A stretch of DNA of 7,996 nucleotides, from assembly GCA_903881535.1 (NCBI GenBank), contig CAIRTT010000604.1, forward strand, positions 1 through 7,996. The letters are read 5' to 3'. A model generated the notes under the pieces. The model did not search any database. It saw only the letters and a list, made by a program, of their open reading frames with translations, and was not told the origin of the DNA. Origin of the DNA: an uncultured Armatimonadota bacterium (GTDB lineage Bacteria; Armatimonadota; Armatimonadia; Armatimonadales; Armatimonadaceae). The position numbers and the translations under genes are program-made. Position 1 is the stretch's first letter. Each line of letters starts with the position of its first letter. Positions 1 to 6,656 of this stretch are shown here, piece after piece.

Positions 1-630
1 CATTTGGGAATGCCCGACGCGCAAGGCAATGATTACGCCATCTGCCTGGTGGATGATCTTGCTTCCAGGTTCACCAGCATGTACGGGTGGCGTATCGATG
101 ATGATGATGTCGGCAAGCTGCGGCAGATGGGATTTTAGCATCCGCAGCATGGTTGGCGACTCAAGGAGCGCGCTAGCATCGGAGACCTGCATCCTGCCCG
201 CTGGGACGATGTAAAGCCCTGGGATGCCAGATTCATGAACGGCATCCGATGGACTGGTAAGGTTTCCGACGAGCATTTCGACCAGACCTGGCGCGATGCT
301 CAGTCCGGTGTGTGCGAAGAGTTCGTGGAGCTGTGGGTGGCGCAGGTCAGCATCGATGAGGAGAACCGTTTTCCCCTGACGAACCGCGGCGCAAGCTAGG
401 CTTGCGGAGATACTGGTGCGGCCTTCGGCACGTTCTGCGGATGTCACAGCAAACGTGACGCCGCGAGGCATCCGCCGTGCGATTTCATCGTAGAGCTTGT
501 CGTATGCGGCAGCAACGGTCCCAATGCCATGGCGTGCCGATGTGATGTCAGCTAGCACAGCGAGCTGGAGATCACGTTTTATTTGCGGTGCATTTTCAGC
601 CCGCCTGGTTCGAAAGCCTAGATTAAACAT
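1..630 (-). CDS. CpsD/Wzc-type tyrosine kinase-like P-loop ATPase, partial (3' end outside window)
   Basis: The first 210 residues of a cytoplasmic ATPase of the bacterial tyrosine kinase (CpsD/CapB/Wzc C-terminal) family, which normally controls capsule or exopolysaccharide chain length. Residues 41-51 (AYDKLYDEIAR) sit where the family has its EAYRxLRTN helix. Walker A' is at 88-97 (TVLLIDADLR), followed by HPQLHELF; PGLVEMLVG is at 114-122; Walker B is at 173-182 (ADIIIIDTPP). There is no Wzz-type membrane domain, so this is the stand-alone cytoplasmic form. Walker A is degenerate: residues 64-73 read SAERAEGRTS where the family has SxxPGEGKST, so the catalytic lysine is Arg71. The tyrosine-rich tail, if present, is outside the window. 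The ATG is the first possible start because an in-frame TAG lies two codons upstream; its ribosome site is weak (AGG only). It lies 81 bases downstream of serA on the same strand and may be cotranscribed. Family assignment is firm; kinase activity is doubtful. Confidence 0.85.
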   Translation of the reverse strand, partial: MFNLGFRTRRAENAPQIKRDLQLAVLADITSARHGIGTVAAAYDKLYDEIARRMPRGVTFAVTSAERAEGRTSISASLACAAVRQGKTVLLIDADLRHPQLHELFAHTGLSIAPGLVEMLVGNLTSPSDAVHESGIPGLYIVPAGRMQVSDASALLESPTMLRMLKSHLPQLADIIIIDTPPVHAGEPGSKIIHQADGVIIALRVGHSQM

Positions 631-645
631 AGCCTATTGCTGATA

Positions 646-667
646 GACACTCAGCAAGTTGAGTGCC
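646..667 (-). other. Hairpin between serA and the kinase-like gene
   Basis: On the minus-strand transcript GGCACTCA and TGAGTGTC can form an 8-bp stem (one G-U pair) around a 6-base loop. The core arms CACTCA/TGAGTG (648-653 and 660-665) are perfect. It ends 15 bases before the kinase-like start codon and is not followed by a U-tract, so it does not look like a standard intrinsic terminator. It could be a processing or stability element or could affect ribosome access. It may also be chance. Confidence 0.35.
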
Positions 668-711
668 ACATAGGATTGTCGGTGGAATCCGGCGCAGGCT
701 GGAGGCTTTTC

Positions 712-2295
712 CTAGAGCTCTACCAGTCGGGCGCTGATGGTTCCTTCGACACCGCGGATTTCTGCCATTGTCGCATCCGATACCGGTCCATCGAGGGAAA
801 GGGCCATCACGGCCGTACCTTGCCGGAACTCGCGTCCGAGGTACATCCCGGCAATATTTGCGCCAGCCTCACCCAGAATGGATCCGATTTTACCTACCAT
901 ACCCGGTTTATCAAGGTTACGAATCATGATATGGAATCCCTCCGGGCGGAAGTCCATTGAGTAACTGTCCAACATCACGATATGTGGATCACTCTTTCCA
1001 AAAATCGTTCCGACATGTGTGTGTTCCCCGTTGTTATCGGTTGCAACAAGTGTCAGCGTCTGTCCCCATTCATCCGCCTTACCCCGAGTGGTTTCCGACA
1101 CTTTAATTCCACGAGATTCCGCAAGTGCTGGAGCATTGACGTAGTTGACGCTATCGGAAAGCACTGGCTGGAGGAGGCCTTTGAGTAATGCGCGTGTGAT
1201 GTGCACTGTTTGACGCCGATCAAAGTCACCGGCAAAGCCAACTTCGACATGGGTGATGTTACCTTTGGCGAGCTGTGCCTGGAGGCTGCCCATTTTCTCA
1301 GCGAGGCGGAGCCATGGTGCAGTCTTCTGCAGGACTTCAGGTGCAAGGGATGGCATATTGACAGCCGAGCGTGCGGAGCCACCTGTAAGGACCTCTACGA
1401 TTTGCTCTGCGATATCAACCGCGACGCCAACCTGCGCTTCTTCCGTGGATGCGCCAAGGTGCGGTGTCGCCACAACATTTGGATGTAGGACAAGCGGATG
1501 CGCCGGGTCAACTGGCTCGCTTTCCCAGACATCGAGCGCTGCCGCAGCGACCTTCCCACTGGCAAGGGCATCGAGGAGAGCCTTCTCCTGGATGATGCCG
1601 CCACGGGCGACATTTACAACCCGGACACCATCCCGCATTTTGCCAAAAGCTTCCGCCCCGATCATCCCGGAGGTTTCCTTCAGCTTTGGAACGTGTACGG
1701 TTATGAAATCAGCCTCGGCATAAAGAGCATCGAGGTCAAGCAAGCGAATTCCAAGTGCGGAAGCCTGCTCCGCTGAGAGGAAGGGATCAAATGCGACAAC
1801 ACGCATTTCCATCGCAAGGAGGCGTTTTGCAACTTCGCGACCGATTTTCCCAAGTCCGATGACGCCAACCGTCTTGCCATAGACTTCAATGCCCACGAAC
1901 TTTGAGCGCTTCCACTCTCCGGCTTTCATGGATGCGTGTGCCTGAGGAACATTCCGTGCCATGGAAAGCAAAACGGTTACTGTGAGCTCAGCCGCTGCAA
2001 TCGTATTGCCTTCGGGTGAGTTGACGACAAGTATGCCTTGATTGGTCGCGGTGGCAACATCGATGTTGTCTACGCCGACGCCGGCCCGTCCGATGATTTT
2101 GAGGTTTGTCGCCGCCGCCAGAATGTCCGCGGTGACCTTGGTTTCAGAGCGTACCGCAAGCGCATCGTAGTTGCCGATAATCGCTTTCAGGTCGGCTGCA
2201 GAAAGACCGGTACGGATATCAACATCGAATCCAGCACGGCGGAGCACAGCAACACCTTCGGCGGCAACGGGATCACTTACGAGTACTTTGGGCAT
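712..2295 (-). CDS. serA: D-3-phosphoglycerate dehydrogenase, long form with ACT domain
   Basis: Catalyses NAD-dependent oxidation of 3-phosphoglycerate to 3-phosphohydroxypyruvate, the first step of serine biosynthesis, in the cytoplasm. The 527-residue length matches the long (Bacillus/Mycobacterium-type) enzymes. Order of parts: substrate-binding half-domain (about 1-98 and 285-305), Rossmann NAD domain with GLGKIG at 147-152 and the acidic NAD-ribose residue Asp170, catalytic triad Arg231 (NVARGG), Glu260 (WESEP) and His279 (PHLGAST), an intervening ASB-type domain (about 310-450) and a C-terminal ACT domain (about 454-527, starting NLDKPGMVGKIG), which in this family is associated with serine feedback control. 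The start is supported by AGGA (2303-2306) seven bases before the ATG. No key residue is missing. A 162-base gap separates it from the upstream operon, so it probably has its own promoter, although I see no clear -35/-10 pair there. Confidence 0.97.
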   Translation of the reverse strand: MPKVLVSDPVAAEGVAVLRRAGFDVDIRTGLSAADLKAIIGNYDALAVRSETKVTADILAAATNLKIIGRAGVGVDNIDVATATNQGILVVNSPEGNTIAAAELTVTVLLSMARNVPQAHASMKAGEWKRSKFVGIEVYGKTVGVIGLGKIGREVAKRLLAMEMRVVAFDPFLSAEQASALGIRLLDLDALYAEADFITVHVPKLKETSGMIGAEAFGKMRDGVRVVNVARGGIIQEKALLDALASGKVAAAALDVWESEPVDPAHPLVLHPNVVATPHLGASTEEAQVGVAVDIAEQIVEVLTGGSARSAVNMPSLAPEVLQKTAPWLRLAEKMGSLQAQLAKGNITHVEVGFAGDFDRRQTVHITRALLKGLLQPVLSDSVNYVNAPALAESRGIKVSETTRGKADEWGQTLTLVATDNNGEHTHVGTIFGKSDPHIVMLDSYSMDFRPEGFHIMIRNLDKPGMVGKIGSILGEAGANIAGMYLGREFRQGTAVMALSLDGPVSDATMAEIRGVEGTISARLVEL

Positions 2296-2302
2296 AACAT
2301 CA

Positions 2303-2306
2303 TCCT
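2303..2306 (-). promoter_or_regulatory. serA ribosome binding site
   Basis: AGGA on the minus strand, seven bases from the ATG at 2295. It fixes the serA start, which also matches the usual N-terminus of the family (MPKVLVSDP). Confidence 0.65.
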
Positions 2307-2457
2307 GAATAAATTGAACACAAAAAGAATATCACGCAGGCAAATGCCATCTGGAACCGGTCGTACGGCTACACGCGAATAGTGAAATGACTGCGTTGCT
2401 GAAGAAATGCTGATACGCAAGCATCGCAATCCCCAAAATGCTCTGCTTTTCTCTGGT

Positions 2458-2679
2458 TTAGCGCCGAAAACGGTCACGCAGACCAAACAACGTCATAAAT
2501 GCGGAGCGTGATGTATACCACGAGAGGCCGAGAGCGATGATTCCAGCAAAGACTGCCGCCATTGGGAAGCCGCGCAAAACCTTAACAATGGCAAAGCCGG
2601 CTACCAGAAATGCGGCTGCTGATAGCAAATCAATAAACCAGGGCCGCGACTGTTTGACGGGCCCGAGCTGGCGACTCAT
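2458..2679 (-). CDS. Small two-span membrane protein of unknown function
   Basis: A 73-residue protein I do not recognise. It has a short polar basic N-terminus, two hydrophobic stretches (about residues 14-33 and 39-55) with a short basic turn between them (KVLRG), and a strongly basic C-terminus (RDRFRR). This is typical of a small helical-hairpin inner membrane protein with both ends in the cytoplasm by the positive-inside rule. The ATG overlaps the phosphatase stop as ATGA, and no Shine-Dalgarno sequence is visible, so translation is probably coupled to the phosphatase. The start lies in a run of seven A residues that forms an A AAA AAA heptamer in the phosphatase reading frame; a -1 shift there would fuse the two proteins. 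It is the last gene of the five-gene operon. It may serve as a membrane partner or anchor for the phosphatase (inference). Confidence 0.7.
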   Translation of the reverse strand: MSRQLGPVKQSRPWFIDLLSAAAFLVAGFAIVKVLRGFPMAAVFAGIIALGLSWYTSRSAFMTLFGLRDRFRR

Positions 2680-3158
2680 TTTTTTGACCGTTTCCGGACG
2701 CTATCCTTTAGCTCACCAAGATATATCTTGAAGCCAAAGCGGCGCATTTCCTTCCAAATATCATCGAACTTCCAGCCGCAGTCCGCAGCCCGGTAGATTC
2801 CAATCATCGCGCCTGTTCTGTCAGCCCCGTGTTGGCAGTGCACGAAGACGGGTTTTGTCTTTGCCTGCCGGATGATGGCCATAAATTCCTTGACTTGCTT
2901 TTCGGTGGGAGCTTCCCGCCCCATCCGGATCCGTGTGCGTTGCAACCCGAGGCGTTTTGCGGCTGCGGCTTCGTCATCCTGGCCTTTACGTTCAATCCGC
3001 AGGTCGATGACATGGACGACGCCCAGCTTTTTGAGTTCTTCGAGGCCTTTCGCCGTCGGAGCCGCCCCCCGGTAGATGCCAGGTGCCACGACCGCAAAGT
3101 TTGGCAGATTTTTTGGATTCACTTTCGGTGTGGCTACGGTTTTTTGGAAAAACAACAC
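2676..3158 (-). CDS. Cys-based tyrosine/dual-specificity phosphatase
   Basis: A 160-residue protein phosphatase of the atypical DSP/Siw14-like class, likely cytoplasmic because no signal peptide is seen. The signature loop is HCQHGADRTG at 107-116, giving nucleophile Cys108 and phosphate-binding Arg114 in the HCx5R pattern. The N-terminal part matches the family layout: PGIYRGAAP at 26-34, then LGVVHVIDLR at 45-54. The general-acid aspartate cannot be assigned with certainty (Asp61 or Asp62 are candidates). Substrates could be phosphotyrosine proteins, or inositol or other phosphates as in some relatives. The start codon is GTG, overlapping the upstream stop as TAGTG; GGAGG (3169-3173) lies ten bases upstream and supports it. 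The C-terminus is very basic (RKRSKK) and ends on the A-run described for the next gene. Physical proximity to a tyrosine-kinase-like gene beyond serA is suggestive but not proof of pairing. Confidence 0.87.
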   Translation of the reverse strand: MLFFQKTVATPKVNPKNLPNFAVVAPGIYRGAAPTAKGLEELKKLGVVHVIDLRIERKGQDDEAAAAKRLGLQRTRIRMGREAPTEKQVKEFMAIIRQAKTKPVFVHCQHGADRTGAMIGIYRAADCGWKFDDIWKEMRRFGFKIYLGELKDSVRKRSKK

Positions 3159-3772
3159 TATGCTGCATCCTCCAGGTGGCGGGTGTCGTTCAGGCGTTCA
3201 AGGCGCCAAATGTCATCTCCCCCGCGCTGAATGACCGTAAGGCCCGTGTTTGAAAGCAGGCATCCCGGCGGCTCTTGATGCCCCAGCCCCGGATAAAGCA
3301 CATCGGCGATAATCGCCTTCAGGCTTGCCCCGTGCCCGACAATCATAATCGAACTGGCATCCGGATGTAACTTCAGAACATCGGATAACCCCGTTGTCAT
3401 GCGGTTGTAGACATCCGGCCATGCTTCGCCATCGTGTGGACGCGTGTGTCCCGGCCAGAGCTCCGCGCATTCAGCACGCGACTTGCCCTCCCAGCTGCCG
3501 TAGCCGCGCTCACGGAATGCGGACGTCTGGTGATGAACGGGTTGCCCGATGGACATCGACAAAATCTGCGCTGTCTCCACTGCCCGGCTGAGATCACTTG
3601 AGTAGACCACTGTCGGCAACAAGTCAGATGTCAGCTGCGGTAGCCTGGCGGCAAGACGCGTAGCCTGCCCCCTCCCGATATCTGAGAGAGGGATGTCCGT
3701 CTGACCTTGCCAGCGACCTGCCGCATTGTGTGCCGTCTCTCCGTGACGCACGAGGAGAAGCGTGGATATCAC
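3158..3772 (-). CDS. Histidine phosphatase (phosphoglycerate mutase-like)
   Basis: A 204-residue member of the cofactor-dependent phosphoglycerate mutase/CobC branch of the histidine phosphatases. The phospho-accepting histidine is His10 in LVRHGET (7-13), with Arg9, Arg63 (SSDLSRA) and His147 (IVGHGAS) completing the phosphate pocket and Glu88 (FRERGYGSWEG) as likely general acid. It is shorter than true glycolytic GpmA enzymes, so a phosphatase is more likely than a mutase. Possible substrates from relatives include phosphoserine, alpha-ribazole phosphate and sugar phosphates. The location upstream of serA makes phosphoserine attractive, but the sequence does not decide it. The start is GTG placed directly after the TAA of the dsbA-like gene (TAAGTG) with no visible Shine-Dalgarno sequence, implying re-initiation by the same ribosome. 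RHGET at residue 9 fits the usual N-terminus and supports this start. Confidence 0.9.
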   Translation of the reverse strand: MISTLLLVRHGETAHNAAGRWQGQTDIPLSDIGRGQATRLAARLPQLTSDLLPTVVYSSDLSRAVETAQILSMSIGQPVHHQTSAFRERGYGSWEGKSRAECAELWPGHTRPHDGEAWPDVYNRMTTGLSDVLKLHPDASSIMIVGHGASLKAIIADVLYPGLGHQEPPGCLLSNTGLTVIQRGGDDIWRLERLNDTRHLEDAA

Positions 3773-4492
3773 TTATTGGCCAGGCGTTGAAAACTGGGTG
3801 GCATCGATCTTCGGCATTCCAGGAGCCTCGGCCAGTGCCGTGTAAAGTTCAACCCCTACGACCTGTGAAATCTTTCCAGTCTTATTGTCAAGGACCCAGA
3901 AGCTTGGAGTGGACTGAACACCAAGTCCAGAGACGCGGTCACGCAGCGCCTGAATCTTCTTGATGTTCTCTTCACTTTGGATATAGGACTTGGTCGTGGC
4001 AAAGTTCAACCCTGCAATTTTCGCACGGTCATCAACAAGGCCATCATTCCATGCCGGGTCGGTGTCCGTGAACATCGCGTCGTAGAACTCCCAGAATTTC
4101 CCCTGGTCACGTGCAGCATCACCGGTGAGGGCTGCCGCCAGCGAATATTGGTGAATTTCTTCGATTGGGTAATGTACAAAGCCAAACTTGACGGTGATTT
4201 TTTTGCCGAGGTCTTTACAGACGGCAGCATACATTTTGCGGCAAAGTGGACATTGAAAATCAGCGAATTCAAGCACTGTGAAGCGTGCATCATCCGGGCC
4301 TTTGGTTGGCGCAAGCTTTAGTACGCTATCGAAGTCTTCCTTCTTGATGACGACTGGGGCCGGCTTTGTCGCGCCAGGCTGGTTGGGCTTATCGAACATC
4401 GAGCCATCCCCGCTCATCAGGAGAAAGCCTCCGCCAAGCGCCACAATCACACCCATCACAATCAACATTTTCACTTCACTGGTGATCTTCAT
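3773..4492 (-). CDS. Membrane-anchored DsbA-like thiol:disulfide oxidoreductase
   Basis: A 239-residue thioredoxin-fold protein of the DsbA/BdbD class, held in the membrane by an N-terminal helix (about residues 8-27) with the catalytic domain outside the cytoplasm. The active site is CPLC at 81-84 after VLEFADFQ, the inserted helical region lies roughly at 115-185, and the cis-proline is Pro196 in QSTPSFWV. A further cysteine, Cys92, follows the active site. It most likely introduces disulfides into exported proteins and is re-oxidised by the VKOR protein encoded immediately upstream. The frame stays open 21 codons further upstream, but the ATG at 4492 is chosen because a strong AAGGAG lies seven bases before it and because it puts a normal membrane anchor at the N-terminus. 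The gap to the VKOR stop is 11 bases and the ribosome site overlaps that stop. Confidence 0.92.
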   Translation of the reverse strand: MKITSEVKMLIVMGVIVALGGGFLLMSGDGSMFDKPNQPGATKPAPVVIKKEDFDSVLKLAPTKGPDDARFTVLEFADFQCPLCRKMYAAVCKDLGKKITVKFGFVHYPIEEIHQYSLAAALTGDAARDQGKFWEFYDAMFTDTDPAWNDGLVDDRAKIAGLNFATTKSYIQSEENIKKIQALRDRVSGLGVQSTPSFWVLDNKTGKISQVVGVELYTALAEAPGMPKIDATQFSTPGQ

Positions 4493-4499
4493 TGGATAG

Positions 4500-4505
4500 C
4501 TCCTT
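4500..4505 (-). promoter_or_regulatory. Strong ribosome binding site of the dsbA-like gene
   Basis: AAGGAG on the minus strand, seven bases from the ATG at 4492 and overlapping the TAA of the VKOR gene (4504-4506). It decides between this start and a longer open frame reaching 4555 inside the VKOR gene. Confidence 0.8.
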
Positions 4506-4977
4506 AACTGGTTGGAGGCAGTGTCTGCCGCCCGGATTGGCGCTGTCCGCGCCACTCAACGATGTAAACAATCAGCATAAATGCCATGACGACTTCGGAA
4601 GCAAGGCACCATTTGCAAAACGCATGGATGACTCTGGCTTGGATATACATCAGGATCACGGATGCCAGCCCGCCGCCAATCAAGCCCAGCCCCTGCAGAG
4701 TATGTGCTACGCGGGTCAGCTGCGCTGGGAGTGGTAAGAGCCGGATAGCGGAGAGAATTAGAAGTCCGATGTAGCCTGCGGTGCCCCAAGCGGCGATGGG
4801 AAGGCCTGTGCCGACCGGGAACCGGGAGTAAGGGCTGAGTGCGACGGTGGCGCAGCCGCCGGAGCGTCCGCACGGGATGAGTTCCGGGGTGGCATGCAAC
4901 TTCCACAGGTAGCCTGCGATCAGGATACCGATGATGGATAAGGCCAAAATAAACCCATTGAAGGCTTTGTTTTGCAT
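4504..4977 (-). CDS. VKOR-family disulfide-generating membrane protein
   Basis: A 157-residue vitamin K epoxide reductase family protein, the functional counterpart of DsbB: it passes electrons from a DsbA-like partner to quinone. Four membrane spans are visible (about 8-25, 61-80, 95-115 and 124-142). The family's two cysteine pairs are present: loop cysteines Cys36 and Cys42 (PCGRSGGC) and the quinone-proximal CKWC at 121-124. The family serine is probably Ser48 (ALSPYSR), followed by FPVGTGLPIAAWG. This is the bare VKOR domain without the fused thioredoxin domain found in some bacteria; the partner is the separate dsbA-like gene directly downstream. The ATG is preceded by GGAG (4986-4989) at eight bases. 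It is the first gene of a five-gene operon with a sigma-70-like promoter in the 102-base gap upstream. Confidence 0.92.
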   Translation of the reverse strand: MQNKAFNGFILALSIIGILIAGYLWKLHATPELIPCGRSGGCATVALSPYSRFPVGTGLPIAAWGTAGYIGLLILSAIRLLPLPAQLTRVAHTLQGLGLIGGGLASVILMYIQARVIHAFCKWCLASEVVMAFMLIVYIVEWRGQRQSGRQTLPPTS

Positions 4978-5015
4978 GCGTCTGACTCCATCCCCGATAG
5001 CGGTTCAGGCGCCGA

Positions 5016-5043
5016 ATTGTACCATCGTGGAGCGGGCCGTCAG
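5016..5043 (-). promoter_or_regulatory. Putative sigma-70-type promoter of the VKOR/dsbA operon
   Basis: On the minus strand CTGACG (5038-5043; 4 of 6 matches to TTGACA) is followed after 16 bases by TACAAT (5016-5021; 5 of 6 matches to TATAAT). Transcription would begin about 35 bases before the VKOR start codon, leaving room for its ribosome site. It would allow the disulfide genes to be expressed independently of the sigma operon upstream. This is based on sequence match only. Confidence 0.45.
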
Positions 5044-5079
5044 GGAGCACTGATGCTTACAACCATTAATGTCCAGCGA

Positions 5080-6117
5080 TTAGCGCAGGCCAGCGGCAAA
5101 TTTTTGGATGACATCATCGGGTAGCGGTGCAATCACGACATGCATCACTCCATCTGCATTCCAAACATACCCGCGCCGTCCGCCTGGGATTTGACGGAAC
5201 GCTGGTTCGGTTGTCGCTGGCCCCCTGCCACCCTTAATCCGGGAATAGGACAACACGCTGGTTCCATTACCCCAGTGCTGCGTTACCCACTTGCCAGCAT
5301 TGGTGACTTCAACGAACTGCGGCGTGTAGCCGGCAGGGACATTTGTGGATGTCCGGATCGTGATTCCAGCCTTATCGGCATCTGCAAACGTTGCGTGGAC
5401 AATGCTGACATCCCGTTTAATAGAGATGCCAGCCGGGGGCTTTGGCTCGGAAAAGTCGATGGCTTTGAGATCAGCATTAATCTGCACTGCTGTGAAGTAA
5501 GATGAGCGCAGCACGCGTCCTGAGCTATCCCGCTCTTCGGATTTAAGCTGCAAGCCTGTCTCGCGGTCAATCCAAAATTTGCGGATGATGCCCATGGCAT
5601 CCAGTCTTGGCGACACGACAACAATATCGACAGGGCGTCCAGCAATAGTGTCTTCGCCGGTCTTGACCGCCTTGAGCGAGTCCTTCAGCTGAACAAGCAG
5701 CTCGCGATTGCGATCAGCGTTCTGCGATTGCATCGAGTTACGTTCGACAAGTGTGCCCATACGTTCCGATAACACCCACCAATGCTTGAGGTCATCCACG
5801 ATGATGTCGCCGCGCTTGTCGGCAGATTCACGGCGGGAGCCACGCTTAGGGTCAACCCAAACATCGAACTCGACCGTGCCACCTCGAAAAGTAACCACTT
5901 CGCGTGCCGAATACGAAATGGACTTGGTAGCCCGTGTCATCCGGAACAGCGCACGACGGGCATCCCGTTCTTCCTCAGGCCCATCGAAGTGCCGACGATC
6001 ACCGCCATCTTGACGTTGCTTTGATGTTCGCTCAGGCTGCGCTTGCGCAAAGGATGCTGTTGCCGTGAGCATTAGGAGCCCCGGCAGCAAAATCCAGCGG
6101 CGCGTTACGATTTTCAC
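5080..6117 (-). CDS. Secreted RseB/MucB-like regulator of the sigma/anti-sigma system
   Basis: A 345-residue exported protein with a signal peptide (K2, R6 and R7, hydrophobic core 8-20, probable cleavage after Ala24 in SFA-QAQ), then a very charged linker (about 28-56, rich in Arg, Asp and Glu). A LolA-like fold domain follows (about 57-230), with the typical IAGRPVDIVVVSP and FWIDRETGLQLKSEERD strands. A C-terminal domain (about 245-345) ends GYVWNADGVMHVVIAPLPD. This arrangement and its position directly after sigma and anti-sigma genes match RseB/MucB, which binds the outer part of the anti-sigma factor and gates its proteolysis in response to envelope damage. There is no lipobox cysteine. 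The GTG start overlaps the anti-sigma stop as GTGA; a TTG one codon earlier is possible but less likely. Its ribosome site is weak (GGCGGA), so translational coupling is expected. Fold assignment is moderately secure; the regulatory role is inferred from context. Confidence 0.78.
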   Translation of the reverse strand: MKIVTRRWILLPGLLMLTATASFAQAQPERTSKQRQDGGDRRHFDGPEEERDARRALFRMTRATKSISYSAREVVTFRGGTVEFDVWVDPKRGSRRESADKRGDIIVDDLKHWWVLSERMGTLVERNSMQSQNADRNRELLVQLKDSLKAVKTGEDTIAGRPVDIVVVSPRLDAMGIIRKFWIDRETGLQLKSEERDSSGRVLRSSYFTAVQINADLKAIDFSEPKPPAGISIKRDVSIVHATFADADKAGITIRTSTNVPAGYTPQFVEVTNAGKWVTQHWGNGTSVLSYSRIKGGRGPATTEPAFRQIPGGRRGYVWNADGVMHVVIAPLPDDVIQKFAAGLR

Positions 6118-6656
6118 CAAGATCCGCCCGTTGCCATATCGGATGCGACAACGACGACACCGGATGTATCTCCAAGGCTTTGGGATGCGCTTGCGGCGTG
6201 GTGTTGATTGGCGAGCTCGGAGAGAACAGTTGTCTCATCGGATGCAGCGGCGGTCTGCACTGCGCCAGCCTTTACGGTAGGTACGCGGGAGACATAGGCA
6301 AAGCCAAGGCTGGCGACGACCGATGCCATTGCGACGACAGGAATCGCTACATGCGTGCGCCGCGCAGGCTTCACATAAGATGGCAATGCAAAGCGCATCC
6401 ACCACGGAGAAGGCTTGAGTTTGACATCGGCGATGCGGGCCGCAAGACGGGCTTCGAAATCTTGCCGCGGCTCAGCGGATGAAAGTGTCCGTACAAGTGT
6501 CTGCGTCATGCGCAGCTCACGCTCAATCGTGCGGCAAACAGAACAGGATGCCATATGGCGCTCAAACGCGATGTGGTCGGCGGTCGCTAAGTTACCATCG
6601 ATGTAGCCGACAATCGTCTGCTCCGCATTGGGGCACGTATTCAACTTGGTCTCCAT
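6114..6656 (-). CDS. zf-HC2 membrane anti-sigma factor
   Basis: A 180-residue single-span anti-sigma factor. The N-terminal cytoplasmic part holds a zinc-binding anti-sigma (ZAS/zf-HC2) motif: Cys8, then His34-x3-Cys38-x2-Cys41 (HMASCSVC), where it should bind the sigma factor encoded just upstream. A membrane span lies at about residues 102-122 (AIPVVAMASVVASLGFAYV), followed by a roughly 58-residue outer tail rich in Ala, Ser and Thr, where an RseB-like protein could bind. The ATG overlaps the sigma stop by one base (TGATG) with GGAG eight bases upstream; a GTG one codon earlier is an alternative. The stop overlaps the next start. Tight linkage to an ECF sigma gene makes the function nearly certain. 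Confidence 0.9.
   Translation of the reverse strand: METKLNTCPNAEQTIVGYIDGNLATADHIAFERHMASCSVCRTIERELRMTQTLVRTLSSAEPRQDFEARLAARIADVKLKPSPWWMRFALPSYVKPARRTHVAIPVVAMASVVASLGFAYVSRVPTVKAGAVQTAAASDETTVLSELANQHHAASASQSLGDTSGVVVVASDMATGGSW

Noticed and set aside
1253..1723. A 156-codon plus-strand open frame antisense to serA.
   Set aside because: serA is intact with all catalytic residues on the other strand; the antisense product is Arg/Ser/Ala-rich with no recognisable domain, as expected for a shadow frame in GC-rich DNA.
2406..2425. A possible terminator hairpin (GATGCT/AGCATT) after the small membrane protein gene.
   Set aside because: The stem is only about six pairs with one wobble and an 8-base loop, and the following TCTTC is not a real U-tract.
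2296..2457. Possible serA promoter elements such as TTGCCT or TATTCT.
   Set aside because: No -35/-10 pair with acceptable match and spacing could be found; a promoter is likely here but cannot be placed.
4493..4555. A 21-codon N-terminal extension of the dsbA-like protein.
   Set aside because: It lies mostly inside the VKOR gene, has no membrane-protein logic, and the downstream ATG has an excellent ribosome site and gives a normal anchor.
4981..5007. A second TGAACC (5002-5007) followed by GTCAGA (4981-4986) upstream of the VKOR gene, resembling the ECF promoter of the sigma gene.
   Set aside because: The gap to GTCAGA is 15 bases against 17 in the sigma promoter, the -10 core reads AGTC rather than CGTC, and transcription would start at the ATG itself, leaving the good GGAG site outside the mRNA.
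4556..5050. A 164-codon minus-strand open frame overlapping the VKOR gene in another frame.
   Set aside because: Its product is rich in Arg, Pro and His with no domain, whereas the VKOR frame has conserved cysteines and membrane spans.
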